Assembly: GCA_019752295.1 (NCBI GenBank)
Contig: JAIEMK010000012.1
Span: 1 to 64,000 of the forward strand
Direction of reading: 5' to 3'
DNA length: 64,000 bases
From: Chitinophagaceae bacterium
GTDB taxonomy: Bacteria; Bacteroidota; Bacteroidia; Chitinophagales; Chitinophagaceae
Of this stretch, positions 53,177 to 62,711 are shown one piece after another (position 1 is the first letter of the stretch; each line of letters starts with the position of its first letter). Below the pieces are notes generated by a model. It saw only the letters and a program-made list of their open reading frames with translations, ran no database searches and had not been told where the DNA came from. The position numbers and the translations under genes were made by a program.

Positions 53177-54172
53177 TTATTTTTTTGCGGAAGCATTTTT
53201 TAAATAGGCCCATTGTCTTAAACAATCTCTTGCTTCCACTGCAGGGAATCCCAAAACTTTTTTACCATCGGGAACATCGTTCATCACACCGGCCATGCCT
53301 CCAATCAAAACTCCGTTGCCTACTGTAACATGATCGCTTACACAAGTACCTCCGCCAATAATTACGCCATCGCCCAAAGTTACTGAGCCGGCTAATCCGC
53401 TACTTCCTGCCATCAAACAACATCTACCGGTTTTACTATTATGTCCAATTTGAACAAGGTTATCCAGTTTAGTGCCATCGCCAATAATGGTAGAACTAAA
53501 TTTTGCGCGATCAATACAAGTGCAAGATCCCACTTCAACATAATTACCAAGCACCACATTTCCAATATGTGGAATCTTTACCAAACCTCGGCCATCATCA
53601 CTTGGTCTGAATCCAAACCCATCAGCACCGATAGAAGCATTTGGATGAATTGTACAATGATGCCCTACAATGCATCGCTCACGAATAACGGCGCCTGACC
53701 AGATAATGGTATGATCTCCTATTTTACAATCATCTAAAACAGTTGAATTCGGATAAAGTATCACATTATTCCCTATCACGGTATTTGCACCTACATAAGC
53801 CCCCGCACCAATGCGCGAGTTTAGCCCGATAGTAGCCGTAGGGTGGATACTTGCATTAGGATGAATATCCTGATCAAAGCGAGGAGCCTCAGGAACAAAC
53901 ATTTCTAATAACTGTGCCATCGCCAGATCGGCATTTTTTACTTTTATCAATACCCTGTTTTCGCCGGGTTCCAGTTCAAAGTCCTGATTGATAATTGCAG
54001 CACAAGCTTTTGAACTTTCCCAAAATTTCAGGTATTTTTTGCTTCCGATAAAACTGATATGTGAACTGCCTGCCATTTCCAATTGCTCAGGCCCTGTAAT
54101 TTTTGTGGTAGTATTTCCAACTAATGTTCCTTGTAAAACCTGATTGATTGCTTCAACTGTAAACGATTTCAT
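53177..54172 (-). CDS. lpxD: LpxD-like acyltransferase (second copy)
   Basis: A 331-aa left-handed beta-helix acyltransferase with an N-terminal LpxD-type uridine-binding domain (about residues 1-95, FIGSKKYLKFWESSKACA) and hexapeptide repeats in the middle (IGANAVIGNNVILYPNSTVLDDCKIGDHT, then HPNASIGADGFGFRP, CIDRAKFSSTIIGDG). It adds a 3-hydroxyacyl chain to UDP-3-O-acyl-glucosamine. A second copy at 61560-62618 is inside the lipid A cluster, so this one may act on another acyl chain or in another pathway. It overlaps nothing. Confidence 0.85.
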   Translation of the reverse strand: MKSFTVEAINQVLQGTLVGNTTTKITGPEQLEMAGSSHISFIGSKKYLKFWESSKACAAIINQDFELEPGENRVLIKVKNADLAMAQLLEMFVPEAPRFDQDIHPNASIHPTATIGLNSRIGAGAYVGANTVIGNNVILYPNSTVLDDCKIGDHTIIWSGAVIRERCIVGHHCTIHPNASIGADGFGFRPSDDGRGLVKIPHIGNVVLGNYVEVGSCTCIDRAKFSSTIIGDGTKLDNLVQIGHNSKTGRCCLMAGSSGLAGSVTLGDGVIIGGGTCVSDHVTVGNGVLIGGMAGVMNDVPDGKKVLGFPAVEARDCLRQWAYLKNASAKK

Positions 54173-54303
54173 GACGCGCATCTTTAGGGTTTTGAAAGTA
54201 CAATATTATTTTCATTCTAAACTTAACCTTCGTCAGATCGCATGTATGATTGGTTGTTATATGTAATAGTTTACATGTTATTAAATCTGAATGTTAACCG
54301 AGG

Positions 54304-54759
54304 TTATTGTGCTGATTGATCCAGCAACCTTCGGTGGTAATTGATCTGCCCCATATGATAAGTTAAATGGGTAGTCAGGTGCAGCAGTAAATATTCAGTA
54401 GAAGTTTTACTTTCAAAAACCAAAATGGGATATTCTTTGCCCAGATCTTCTTCAGTAAGGTTATCCAGACTTGTAACAACAACCTTTATTGTTTCTTCGA
54501 TTTTTTGAACAAGTTCTTTCTTTGAAACACCCTTCGATGAAAACTCCAAAGCCCGGTTTCTGATATAGCCAGTCTTACCGATTTCTGCGCCAATAAAAGT
54601 GTTTAAGTTTCCGATTAAATGAAGGCAAAGGTTCCCTGCAGAATTTAAAATGTTTTTCTCTATATGCCAGATAGCATCTTCATTTTGATATGATTCGATC
54701 TCGGTTTTTAAACGAGTCAGGTCTCTCTGAAATATAAGTTTTAAGGTTTCTATGATCAT
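54304..54759 (-). CDS. DinB-like / DUF1572 family protein
   Basis: A 151-aa helical protein of the DinB superfamily, with metal-ligand-like His at LHLIGNLNTF (His42-44 region), and HLTTHLTYHMGQINYHRRLL near the C-terminus. Four-helix bundle DinB proteins are thought to be metal-dependent thiol transferases or hydrolases, with few known functions. It lies before two other small unknown genes on the same strand. Confidence 0.8.
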   Translation of the reverse strand: MIIETLKLIFQRDLTRLKTEIESYQNEDAIWHIEKNILNSAGNLCLHLIGNLNTFIGAEIGKTGYIRNRALEFSSKGVSKKELVQKIEETIKVVVTSLDNLTEEDLGKEYPILVFESKTSTEYLLLHLTTHLTYHMGQINYHRRLLDQSAQ

Positions 54760-54772
54760 TGTTTTATTTTTT

Positions 54773-54985
54773 TTAACAACATGTTTTTCCTGTTTGCATG
54801 GGCGGGCATTTTACAGAACCATAGCTGCAAAACACACAGCAGTCGCCCTCTTTGGGTTGCAGCCTGCTTCCACAATTGGTACACTCATAAAAATACATAC
54901 ATGCATCTGTTGGCATGCTTTCTTCTTTTTGAGCAGAACAAAGAGGGCATGTTATGATTGACTGAAGAATAATACTTTTTTCCAT
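54773..54985 (-). CDS. GDCCVxC domain small Cys-rich protein
   Basis: A 70-aa protein with two Cys pairs (Cys13/Cys16 and Cys35/Cys38), the motif GDCCVFC at residues 47-53, a Cys60, and a final CC pair. This is the GDCCVxC family, some members of which are selenoproteins; here a Cys is in the key position. The pattern fits a metal-binding (zinc or copper/mercury) protein. It is close to the DinB-like and DUF1569 genes. Confidence 0.75.
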   Translation of the reverse strand: MEKSIILQSIITCPLCSAQKEESMPTDACMYFYECTNCGSRLQPKEGDCCVFCSYGSVKCPPMQTGKTCC

Positions 54986-55003
54986 GAATGAGGATTATAA
55001 AAA

Positions 55004-55453
55004 TTAGGCTCCAAATTGACGAAGATGATGATCAATGTGTTTATACGTGCCAATGCCCCATTCCTCAGTAGTTATTTTTCCGAAAAAAGGATGGGGATGG
55101 GTTGTACATTTTTCAGCACCGGAATTAGTAAATTCTTGGAGTATTTTTTTTAGATTTTCTTTTTCCATTTCAAAGTCATTCGCTTCCAATTTCATCAGAC
55201 TTTTATCGGTAGGTGAATTTTTCACAAAAGGTTTTTCGCTAGAGTAGACGGGTCTTGCCAGCTTGCCCAATAACTTTCCAATAAACGCTCTTGCCGGATT
55301 ATTACGCCCTGCCGCCATATCTATCCCGGCAGCACAGTGCGCCAGCATCTGACATACATTCATTTTACCCCAAAGATTTTTACTATCCTGACTTAATGAA
55401 TCAATACGATTTAAAAGTTCTGTCGTATCTGGTTGATTAAAAAGTGTCTTCAT
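55004..55453 (-). CDS. DUF1569 family protein
   Basis: A 149-aa protein of the DUF1569 / DinB-like helical bundle type, starting at the ATG at 55453 (MKTLFNQPDTTELLNRIDSL). The conserved KMNVCQMLAHCAAGIDMAAG and the terminal YKHIDHHLRQFGA contain the metal-type His residues. Function is unknown. The longer upstream extension to 55546 overlaps the alpha/beta hydrolase gene and is not used. Confidence 0.8.
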   Translation of the reverse strand: MKTLFNQPDTTELLNRIDSLSQDSKNLWGKMNVCQMLAHCAAGIDMAAGRNNPARAFIGKLLGKLARPVYSSEKPFVKNSPTDKSLMKLEANDFEMEKENLKKILQEFTNSGAEKCTTHPHPFFGKITTEEWGIGTYKHIDHHLRQFGA

Positions 55454-55520
55454 TGTTTGATGTTGTGAGTGATCGTATTCGTAGGTTTCTAAAGTTTTCA
55501 AAACTATTGTTTCTTTTGCT

Positions 55521-56540
55521 TTAAAAACCACCTGAATCAACATCATTTATAAATTTAATAACACCTGTCATAAATACTTTTTGGTCGTCCCACATGGATA
55601 AATGACTTCCATTGGGGCAGTAGAGGTACCTGCCTTTTTGCACCAGTTTACTTTGTTCTTCCATAGCTTTCGGATCCATCGTATCGTGTTTAGCACCAAT
55701 CATCAGTGTAGCTACTTTAATTTCTTTGAGCCTGTTTTTGATATCCCAATTTGCGAGTCTTCCACTAATGCCAAATTCACTAGGACCCTGCATCATGGTA
55801 TAAATTTCGCCATTAGCATGTTTCATAGAGCGGTTAAATCCATCGGGCCATTCTTGTAAACGGCATAAGTGTTCGTGATAAAAATTGGGGATGAGTAATT
55901 CCATATAACGCGGATTCGTAAAATCCTTTTTTGCCTCGAGTGCTCTTATTTCTGCAAGCACTTCTGGCTTCATTTGTTTGGCAAGTACTTCATCTGCATA
56001 TTTAGCATATTCAGTGGCACTTGCTACCATATTGGCTACTAGTAAACCTTTTAAATTTTTCTGATATTTTAATGCGTATTCCATCGCCAAAATGCCACCC
56101 CATGAATTTCCCAATACATAAAAATTACTGCTATCGGCCCCAATGGATTGACGCACTTGCTCTACTTCTTCAACAAACCTTTCAGTTGTCCAGAGACTGC
56201 TGTCTTTTGGTTGATCGCTGTAATAAGAGCCCAACTGATCGTATTCATAAAACTCAAAACCCTCTCTCTGAAAAAAAGTTTCAAAGCATTCCATATACTC
56301 ATGCGTCATCGCAGGCCCGCCGTGTAATAACAGAATTTTTATTTTAGGATTTTTACCAAAACGTTTGGTCCATACTTTGAACTCACCAACAGGTGTCTTG
56401 ATGGGAATCATTTTTACTCCCCCCGATTCAATTGAATCGCCATAACTAAAATAGTTATTGATCTTATTATCTGAATTTGATGTTGGTTGTTTGCAAGAAA
56501 ATGCAAAACAAATAATGAGCGCAATGCTAAATAATCGCAT
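55521..56540 (-). CDS. alpha/beta hydrolase lipoprotein, proline iminopeptidase-like
   Basis: A 339-aa hydrolase with a lipoprotein-type signal peptide (MRLFSIALIICFAFSC, Cys16). Motifs are LLLHGGPAMTHEYM, GNSWGG (nucleophile Ser), AKHDTMDP (Asp) and NGSHLSMWDD (His). Proline iminopeptidases remove N-terminal proline. A longer frame upstream to 56720 runs into the dipeptidase gene and is not used. Confidence 0.85.
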   Translation of the reverse strand: MRLFSIALIICFAFSCKQPTSNSDNKINNYFSYGDSIESGGVKMIPIKTPVGEFKVWTKRFGKNPKIKILLLHGGPAMTHEYMECFETFFQREGFEFYEYDQLGSYYSDQPKDSSLWTTERFVEEVEQVRQSIGADSSNFYVLGNSWGGILAMEYALKYQKNLKGLLVANMVASATEYAKYADEVLAKQMKPEVLAEIRALEAKKDFTNPRYMELLIPNFYHEHLCRLQEWPDGFNRSMKHANGEIYTMMQGPSEFGISGRLANWDIKNRLKEIKVATLMIGAKHDTMDPKAMEEQSKLVQKGRYLYCPNGSHLSMWDDQKVFMTGVIKFINDVDSGGF

Positions 56541-56646
56541 ATGGTAAATATTTATGAATTTGTTTTTGAGAAAAGATTGTTTTTGATGCTGTAATATAAA
56601 TAAATTAAAATCATCCATCGTGTTCAGGTCATCAGAACTAATCTTC

Positions 56647-57729
56647 TCATAAGCCGCTTCTTTTCTTTTTAAATATTTTAGCCAATACAACTTTGGCATT
56701 TTCTCCCATAATTTTTCCAACTTCTGTTTTAGAAAGTCCTTTAGTTTGCAGGATCTCAGCTAATTTGGGGTACTGTGTATAGTTGGATAAAACGGGCTTG
56801 AAATTAGCATCCATGTCTGTGCCAATACCTACATGATCAATTCCGGCAACATCTACCAACCTTTTGATATTGTCTGCAAATTCATCAAAGCTTTTATTAA
56901 AGGCCGATGGCCATGCGCCGATAATACCTCCTGTATCAACAACTATTTTCGCATGATCTTTTGAAATGGCGCGTTTCGCAATCGGGCGATCCGGATCCAT
57001 TTCCAGGATGCTGTGCGACAAAATGATTGGCGCATTAGTAATGCCAGCAACATCTTTTGTAGTTTGATAAGATGCGTGGGCCACATCAATGGCCATTCCA
57101 AACTCGTTCATTTTTTTTACCAAATCCTTACCGAAAGAGGAAAGTCCGTTGAAATTATTATCGGCGGTTTGCAGATCGCCCACTTCGTTTGGTGCGTAAT
57201 GAACCAGTTGTATAGATCGAACTCCATCCTGATAAGCTTGTTCCACTCTTGCAATCTGGCCTTCTAAAAAATCACCACCTTCTACAGCAATAAAGCCAAT
57301 TGTATTTTTGTTTCGTGAATTTAAATTATGCAGGTCTGTTGAAAGGCTTACCGGTAAATCCTGAAATGTTTCTTTGAGTTGATTGAGCTGCCGTTTATAT
57401 TCTTTCCATCCTTCCTCGGCCGCATATTTTCCAGTGACACTAATTCCCGTGGGGCCAGGTTTGAGTAATCCTGCATCAGCCACCAAAGAAAAAAAAGCCC
57501 CACTAAGATGCCCTTCCTGCATTTCATTTACTGTTTTGCTCAACATGGTATTGGCATCATTTGCAAAATTTCTTTTTGCAAACGACCAGCCCGGATGGCA
57601 ATGCCAATCGAAGTAAACGAACTCTTTTTTAGCTTCCCCGCCAAAGCATTCCAGCCCCTTTAACGATAAGAATGGGGAAGCGGCAGTAACTGTTAAAGTT
57701 GTTTTTAAAAATTCTTTTCTTGATAGCAT
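56647..57729 (-). CDS. M19 membrane dipeptidase-like protein
   Basis: A 360-aa exported metallopeptidase with a Tat-like start (MLSRKEFLKTTLTVTAASPF). Metal ligands are seen as FDWHCHPGW (His43 and His45), AVEGGDFLEG (Glu), DVAHASY (His) and LSHSILE (His). In the classical family the first pair is His-x-Asp, here His-x-His. It hydrolyses dipeptides, perhaps D-amino acid-containing ones, in the periplasm. Confidence 0.88.
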   Translation of the reverse strand: MLSRKEFLKTTLTVTAASPFLSLKGLECFGGEAKKEFVYFDWHCHPGWSFAKRNFANDANTMLSKTVNEMQEGHLSGAFFSLVADAGLLKPGPTGISVTGKYAAEEGWKEYKRQLNQLKETFQDLPVSLSTDLHNLNSRNKNTIGFIAVEGGDFLEGQIARVEQAYQDGVRSIQLVHYAPNEVGDLQTADNNFNGLSSFGKDLVKKMNEFGMAIDVAHASYQTTKDVAGITNAPIILSHSILEMDPDRPIAKRAISKDHAKIVVDTGGIIGAWPSAFNKSFDEFADNIKRLVDVAGIDHVGIGTDMDANFKPVLSNYTQYPKLAEILQTKGLSKTEVGKIMGENAKVVLAKIFKKKRSGL

Positions 57730-57788
57730 AATGTGGATGAATACTTTATAGAAATGAATTCTAATTTACTCAAAAAAGTATCAATATA

Positions 57789-58331
57789 CTAGCAGGGCTT
57801 ATTTATTTGCAAATGAGTTTGCAGTAAATTTAGTAGCTCATTGAAATCGCATTGCAAAGTGTTTGCGGTTATACTGATGGGAGAGCCATAAGTATTAAAA
57901 TTTATTTCCATCATCTTACGCTTAAAGATACCGGGTTCTCTGGCAATATAATCATTCGGATTCTGAACGAAAATCATGATAAAGGTTTGATTATACACTT
58001 GTGTGGTCTTAATTTCCTGAATGTCGCTCCATGGTATAAGCCCCGCAGAAACACCAGATGATTGATCCAATATTCCGTTTTTGTCGATGATCAATCCCGG
58101 TCTCTTATCCAATAATTTTTTTGCGGTAACGAAACCGAAAATTGAAAAAAGAACGATTGATGCTACCCCTGTTGCAAATATGAATAAAGGGTTCCCGAAT
58201 AAACCATTTTCAATCTTTGGGGGACTTACCACAAACCAGAGACCGAGTGCAATAAAAACGAGCGATCCTGAAAACAGCCACGTTATTTTTCTTTTACTCA
58301 ATGCAATCTGAATAGGTTCGTTTGAGATCAT
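57789..58331 (-). CDS. STM3941 family membrane protein
   Basis: A 180-aa protein with two membrane helices (about residues 15-36 and 46-68), then a soluble part with LIIDKNGILDQSSGVSAGLIPWSDIQEIKTTQ. The STM3941-type family has no known function. It is separated from neighbours by 60 and 55 nt. Confidence 0.75.
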   Translation of the reverse strand: MISNEPIQIALSKRKITWLFSGSLVFIALGLWFVVSPPKIENGLFGNPLFIFATGVASIVLFSIFGFVTAKKLLDKRPGLIIDKNGILDQSSGVSAGLIPWSDIQEIKTTQVYNQTFIMIFVQNPNDYIAREPGIFKRKMMEINFNTYGSPISITANTLQCDFNELLNLLQTHLQINKPC

Positions 58332-58385
58332 ATTTTTAGTTTGAAGGATTTACAGTGTGAAGTTTATTTTCAATCTAAAGTAGTA

Positions 58386-59054
58386 CTATTTATAATCCAC
58401 AATTTTCAATACTTCTTCACAGAAATCAAATTCTTGCTTGTCGTTACTGCTTACAACAATCAACTTATTACTACAATAGTTTTCGATGAGTTGATGATAG
58501 AGTGCATAGCCCGTTGCATCAAGGTTGGTGCAAGGCTCGTCTAATAATAAAATGGGAACGTCTGAGAAAATGGCCTGTGCCAGTTTCACCCTTTGCTTCA
58601 TACCACTGCTGAAATACCGGATTTGCTTGTTTGCAGTTTTATCAAGCCCAATGATTGATAAGATTTCATCGATCGAAATGTCGGCAACCAGTGGTTTAAA
58701 CTGACTATGAAATTCCAAAAATTCTTTGGCACTCATCTCTTCTACTAGTTCCAGATAAGGTGCAGTAATTGCGAGCTGCTTATAAATCTGTTCGGGTTCG
58801 ATGGAGCCGTTTTTATTATTCCATACAATCGCTCCCTCGCTCAATTGCATACTGCCCGCAATGGCTTGTAATAAAGTACTCTTACCACTCCCGTTGGGTC
58901 CGGTAATGGCATAAGTTTTACCCTGCTCAAATTGATAATTGCAATGCCTGTAAATCCACTCCCGATTAAAACGTTTGCCGGCATCAGTTAATATAATATT
59001 ATCCAATTTGGTTTGGGTTGCGATTTGTATGGTTGTAGTGACTGTGGTTGGCAT
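58386..59054 (-). CDS. lone ABC transporter ATP-binding protein
   Basis: A 222-aa ATPase with Walker A GPNGSGKST (about residue 54), signature FSSGMKQRVK, Walker B ILLLDEPCTNLD and a degenerate H-loop (VSSNDKQE, Asn in place of the usual His). A start at 59054 (ATG) is better than the TTG at 59063. It is the last gene of the lipid A region but lies after a terminator, and no permease is next to it. CcmA-like enzymes in such settings often have unknown function. Confidence 0.85.
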   Translation of the reverse strand: MPTTVTTTIQIATQTKLDNIILTDAGKRFNREWIYRHCNYQFEQGKTYAITGPNGSGKSTLLQAIAGSMQLSEGAIVWNNKNGSIEPEQIYKQLAITAPYLELVEEMSAKEFLEFHSQFKPLVADISIDEILSIIGLDKTANKQIRYFSSGMKQRVKLAQAIFSDVPILLLDEPCTNLDATGYALYHQLIENYCSNKLIVVSSNDKQEFDFCEEVLKIVDYK

Positions 59055-59070
59055 GGTGGACAAAGAAACT

Positions 59071-59094
59071 AAAAAACCCCGGTAGATTCCGGGG
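59071..59094 (-). terminator. intrinsic terminator of lpxA
   Basis: A minus-strand hairpin with 6-bp G/C arms (59077-59082 and 59089-59094) is followed on that strand by six T (plus-strand A at 59071-59076). Confidence 0.85.
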
Positions 59095-59122
59095 TGGTGG
59101 GTTTAAATATTTTGTGTCACAA

Positions 59123-59920
59123 TTAATCTTCGTCGTTTGCGCCCTTTACAAAACGTTTAATGATACCTCTGCCACTATCGCGGATAAAAGTTACGATCTC
59201 GTCGCGTTCGTCGGTTGCGGGTAATTCTTCCTCGATATATTCCAGTGCCTGAGATGTGTTGAAGCCTTTGTTATAAATTGTTCTATACACATCAAGTATA
59301 TGATTGATCTGCTGTAAAGGAAATCCACGGCGCTTTAAACCGATGCTGTTAACTCCGCCATAGCTTAATGGATTACGAACTGCTTTGATATAAGGTGGTA
59401 CATCTTTACTTACCAAACTACCTCCGGCAACAAATGCATGCTGCCCGATCTGTACAAACTGGTGTACGGCACTTACACCTCCTACAACGGCCCAATCGCC
59501 CATGGTTACATGCCCTGCAACTTGTACACTATTGGCCAGAATGCAATGATCGCCAATGATACAATCGTGCGCCAAATGCGTATAAGCCATGATCAAACAG
59601 TTACTGCCAACCTTGGTTTTGCCGCGATCTTCGGTACCCCTGTTGATGGTAACAAATTCACGAATAGTAGTATTATCTCCAACTTCCACCGTTGTTTTTT
59701 CGCCGCTGAATTTTAAATCCTGCGGGATGGCACCAATTACGGCACCGGGAAATATGCGGCAATTTTTTCCAATACGGGTTCCATCCATGATGGTAACATT
59801 ACTGCCTATCCAAGTGCCTTCGCCTATCTTCACATCTCCATGGATCACGGTAAAGGGGTCGATCTTAACATTCGGAGCAATCCTTGCATTGGGATCGATG
59901 TAAGTGTAGGGATGCGTCAT
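59123..59920 (-). CDS. lpxA: UDP-N-acetylglucosamine acyltransferase
   Basis: A 265-aa acyltransferase that starts lipid A synthesis with transfer of a 3-hydroxyacyl chain to UDP-GlcNAc. It shows the left-handed beta-helix hexapeptide repeats (IAPNVKIDPFTVIHGDVKIGEGTWIGSNV, then the MAYTHLAHDCIIGDHCILANSVQVAG His motif). The start at 59920 (MTHPYTYID) is preferred to 59956, which adds twelve residues. It is the third gene of the lpxD, lpxC-fabZ, lpxA cluster. Confidence 0.95.
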   Translation of the reverse strand: MTHPYTYIDPNARIAPNVKIDPFTVIHGDVKIGEGTWIGSNVTIMDGTRIGKNCRIFPGAVIGAIPQDLKFSGEKTTVEVGDNTTIREFVTINRGTEDRGKTKVGSNCLIMAYTHLAHDCIIGDHCILANSVQVAGHVTMGDWAVVGGVSAVHQFVQIGQHAFVAGGSLVSKDVPPYIKAVRNPLSYGGVNSIGLKRRGFPLQQINHILDVYRTIYNKGFNTSQALEYIEEELPATDERDEIVTFIRDSGRGIIKRFVKGANDED

Positions 59921-60034
59921 CCTTGCTTTTGGTTTTGGTGTTATTAGTGCGTCCATAAGCGCATAGACTCTAAAAAAGATGCCAAAGTTATAATGGACTT
60001 TACAAATTTATGTTTATTGGCATTTCGTTAAGAT

Positions 60035-61441
60035 TTAAGTTCGTTTTACCACTTGTGCTACCAGATCTGCTTCGGTGGCAACTTTACCTCCCACATACAC
60101 CGTTCCCCTCATTTCGCAAATACCTCTTCTAATAGGAGATAGCAGCTCCATTTTCAGAATCATGGTATCGCCGGGTACCACTTTCATCTTAAACTTACAA
60201 TTGTCGATCTTTAAGAAATAAGTATCATAATTTCCTTCTGGCATCGAATTGATACAAAGAATACCACCCGTTTGTGCCAACGCCTCGATCTGTAGAACGC
60301 CCGGCATCACCGGGTTTCCCGGAAAATGTCCCTGAAAGAAGTATTCACTGAATGTTACATTCTTGATACCTACAATATAAGTGTCGGTAAGTTCAATGAT
60401 CTTGTCAACAAATAAAAAAGGATGGCGATGCGGTAGCGTCTTTTCGATTTTTTCTAAAGTAAAAACCGGAGGAATGGTAGGATCGTAGATCGGTACATTC
60501 TTCACGTGCTTATTCCGCTTAATATATTGCTTGATTTTTTTTGCAAAGTCCACATTGGTGCTATGCCCCGGACGGTTAGCAATGATCCTCGCTTTAATAG
60601 GATAACCAATCAACGCTAGGTCTCCAACCACATCCAGCAGTTTATGTCGTGCCGGCTCGTTCGGGAATCGCAGTTCCAAGTTGTTCAAATAACCCTCGCT
60701 TTTTACTTCTATTTTTTCTCTCTTGAACACTTTTGCCAGACGGCTCATCTCTTCGTCGGTAACGGCTTTGTCCACAACAACTATCGCGTTATTGATATCC
60801 CCACCTTTAATCAGATCATGATCCAGTAGGGCTTCCAATTCGTGCAGGAAACAAAAAGTGCGACAAGGAGCGATCTCGGCCTTGAAATCACGAATGGTTT
60901 TTAAACCTGCGTGTTGGGTGCCTAAAACCGGACTATTAAAATCGATTAGTGTGGTAATCTGATAATCCATTGCGGGAAGTGCTACCATTTCAACGCGCTT
61001 CTGCTCGTCGTAATGGAAAATATTTTCGTCGATGCTATACCATGCTTTTGCAGCTTCCTGCTCCAGCACACCAATATCTTCGATGAGTTCAATAAAAGGA
61101 GTGGAGCTGCCATCCATGATCGGAATCTCGGGGCCATTCAGTTCAATCAGTACATTGTCTACACCCATGCCCACCAGTGCAGCCAGAACGTGCTCAACTG
61201 TGCTTACTTTGGCTTCATCAACCTGCAATGTGGTACCGCGACTAGTATCTGTAACCAGGTCGCAATCGGCCTTGATAACGGGTTGGTTAGGCAGATCGAT
61301 GCGTTGAAACTGAATACCAAACCCGGGATTAGCGGGTCGCATGGTCATATCCACCAATACACCTGTATGCAAGCCGGTACCACTAATACTAATGGCTCCA
61401 TTCAGTGTATGTTGTTTGTCGGGATTGAAATTGCTATCCAT
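60035..61441 (-). CDS. lpxC-fabZ: bifunctional LpxC deacetylase / FabZ dehydratase
   Basis: A 468-aa fusion typical of Bacteroidota. The N-terminal LpxC domain (about 1-305) removes the acetyl group from UDP-3-O-acyl-GlcNAc and has the Zn motif SNVEHVLAAL-type (STVEHVLAALVGMGVDN), and HKLLDVVGDLALIGYPIKA. The C-terminal FabZ domain (about 318-466) is a 3-hydroxyacyl-ACP dehydratase with GHFPGNPVMPG (His372) and LPHRHPFLFVDKI. The start at 61441 fits the family; a longer frame upstream to 61507 is not used. It joins lipid A and fatty acid synthesis in one protein. Confidence 0.96.
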   Translation of the reverse strand: MDSNFNPDKQHTLNGAISISGTGLHTGVLVDMTMRPANPGFGIQFQRIDLPNQPVIKADCDLVTDTSRGTTLQVDEAKVSTVEHVLAALVGMGVDNVLIELNGPEIPIMDGSSTPFIELIEDIGVLEQEAAKAWYSIDENIFHYDEQKRVEMVALPAMDYQITTLIDFNSPVLGTQHAGLKTIRDFKAEIAPCRTFCFLHELEALLDHDLIKGGDINNAIVVVDKAVTDEEMSRLAKVFKREKIEVKSEGYLNNLELRFPNEPARHKLLDVVGDLALIGYPIKARIIANRPGHSTNVDFAKKIKQYIKRNKHVKNVPIYDPTIPPVFTLEKIEKTLPHRHPFLFVDKIIELTDTYIVGIKNVTFSEYFFQGHFPGNPVMPGVLQIEALAQTGGILCINSMPEGNYDTYFLKIDNCKFKMKVVPGDTMILKMELLSPIRRGICEMRGTVYVGGKVATEADLVAQVVKRT

Positions 61442-61559
61442 ATATTTAATAATGTGTTTTTGTAGCCGGCAGTAGAAACATTGGGGAGCTTCACTTGCGT
61501 CGCACACTGGAACTTTCTAATAAAACTGAGCGCAAAAGTACAATTAAAACTGCTTACCC

Positions 61560-62618
61560 TTATGCATTGGATTGCTGCTTTTCGCTAAGCAATTGCTGAA
61601 TGTTCTTTTCTAACTCTTTGATTCGCTTTTCCATTTCGGGCAGATTCCTTGTCAGTGCTTGAATCCGTAAGGAACTGGAAAAGTCGAAGGCCGGGGTACC
61701 ATTATGAGAACGATTGGGAATTTTTATGCTTTTTGTAACACCTGCCTGACCGGCGATCTTGCTTCCATCGGCGATAACAATATGTCCGGCCGTACCTACC
61801 TGTCCACCAATCATCACCCCATTACCCACTTTTGCACTGCCACTGATGCCGGCTTGTGCTGCAATTACAGTATTCGATCCAATTTCAACATTGTGCGCAA
61901 TCTGTATCAGATTATCAAGCTTTGAGCCCTTATGAATTATGGTTGAGCCCATTGTAGCCCTGTCGATTGTAGTATTTGAACCAATCTCTACATCGTCTTC
62001 AATAATCACATTACCAATTTGCGGAATTTTTTGATAACTACCATCGGCCTGCGGTGCAAACCCAAAGCCATCTCCACCAATTACTGTACCGGCATGAATA
62101 ATAATCCGGCTACCGAGAATACAGTTATGATAAATTTTTACTCCGGCATGCAAAATACAGCCATCTCCAATTATCGAACCATCTCCAATAACCACACCCG
62201 GATATAGTTTTACACGATTGCCGATTTTTACGTTTTCGCCGATATGGCAAAATGCTGCTACAAAAATATCCTCACCCAGTTTCGCCGTTTTAGCAATATA
62301 ACTTGGCTCTTGTATGCCTACCAATTGCTGTGTCATGATCTCCTGATACTTTGAAAGCAATGTGGCAAAAGCCGAATAAGCATCCGCAACACGGATCAAA
62401 GTAGAACTTACGGGCTGTTTTAACTCCTGCGTTTCATTTATTATAATTATTGAAGCTCCGGTTTGATAAAGCCATTCTTCGTACTTGGGATTTGATAAAA
62501 AAGACAACTGACCTGCGGTAGCTTCTTCTATCTTTCCAAATGCAGCAACGGCCGCAGAAGGGTTTCCCTCTACTTTGCCATTAATCATCAAAGCTATCTG
62601 TGCGGCTGTAAATTGCAT
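61560..62618 (-). CDS. lpxD: UDP-3-O-acylglucosamine N-acyltransferase
   Basis: A 352-aa acyltransferase for the second N-acylation of lipid A precursor. It has an N-terminal substrate-binding domain ([23 protein letters not shown]), the hexapeptide repeats ([37 protein letters not shown]) and a C-terminal coiled segment ([22 protein letters not shown]). It is the upstream member of the cluster. The copy at 53177 is only partly similar. Confidence 0.95.
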   Translation of the reverse strand: MQFTAAQIALMINGKVEGNPSAAVAAFGKIEEATAGQLSFLSNPKYEEWLYQTGASIIIINETQELKQPVSSTLIRVADAYSAFATLLSKYQEIMTQQLVGIQEPSYIAKTAKLGEDIFVAAFCHIGENVKIGNRVKLYPGVVIGDGSIIGDGCILHAGVKIYHNCILGSRIIIHAGTVIGGDGFGFAPQADGSYQKIPQIGNVIIEDDVEIGSNTTIDRATMGSTIIHKGSKLDNLIQIAHNVEIGSNTVIAAQAGISGSAKVGNGVMIGGQVGTAGHIVIADGSKIAGQAGVTKSIKIPNRSHNGTPAFDFSSSLRIQALTRNLPEMEKRIKELEKNIQQLLSEKQQSNA

Positions 62619-62711
62619 ACTGCTGTTTTATTGTAAGGGTCTTTTTAAGCAAAAAACAATCCCATCAAAGCAATTCCCTGCTTTTTGAATTGTTTTCAAC
62701 AGCCTAAAAAC

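Noticed and set aside
61442-61507. N-terminal extension of LpxC-FabZ
   Set aside because: The residues before MDSNFNPDKQ are not typical of LpxC, and the family starts near 61441.
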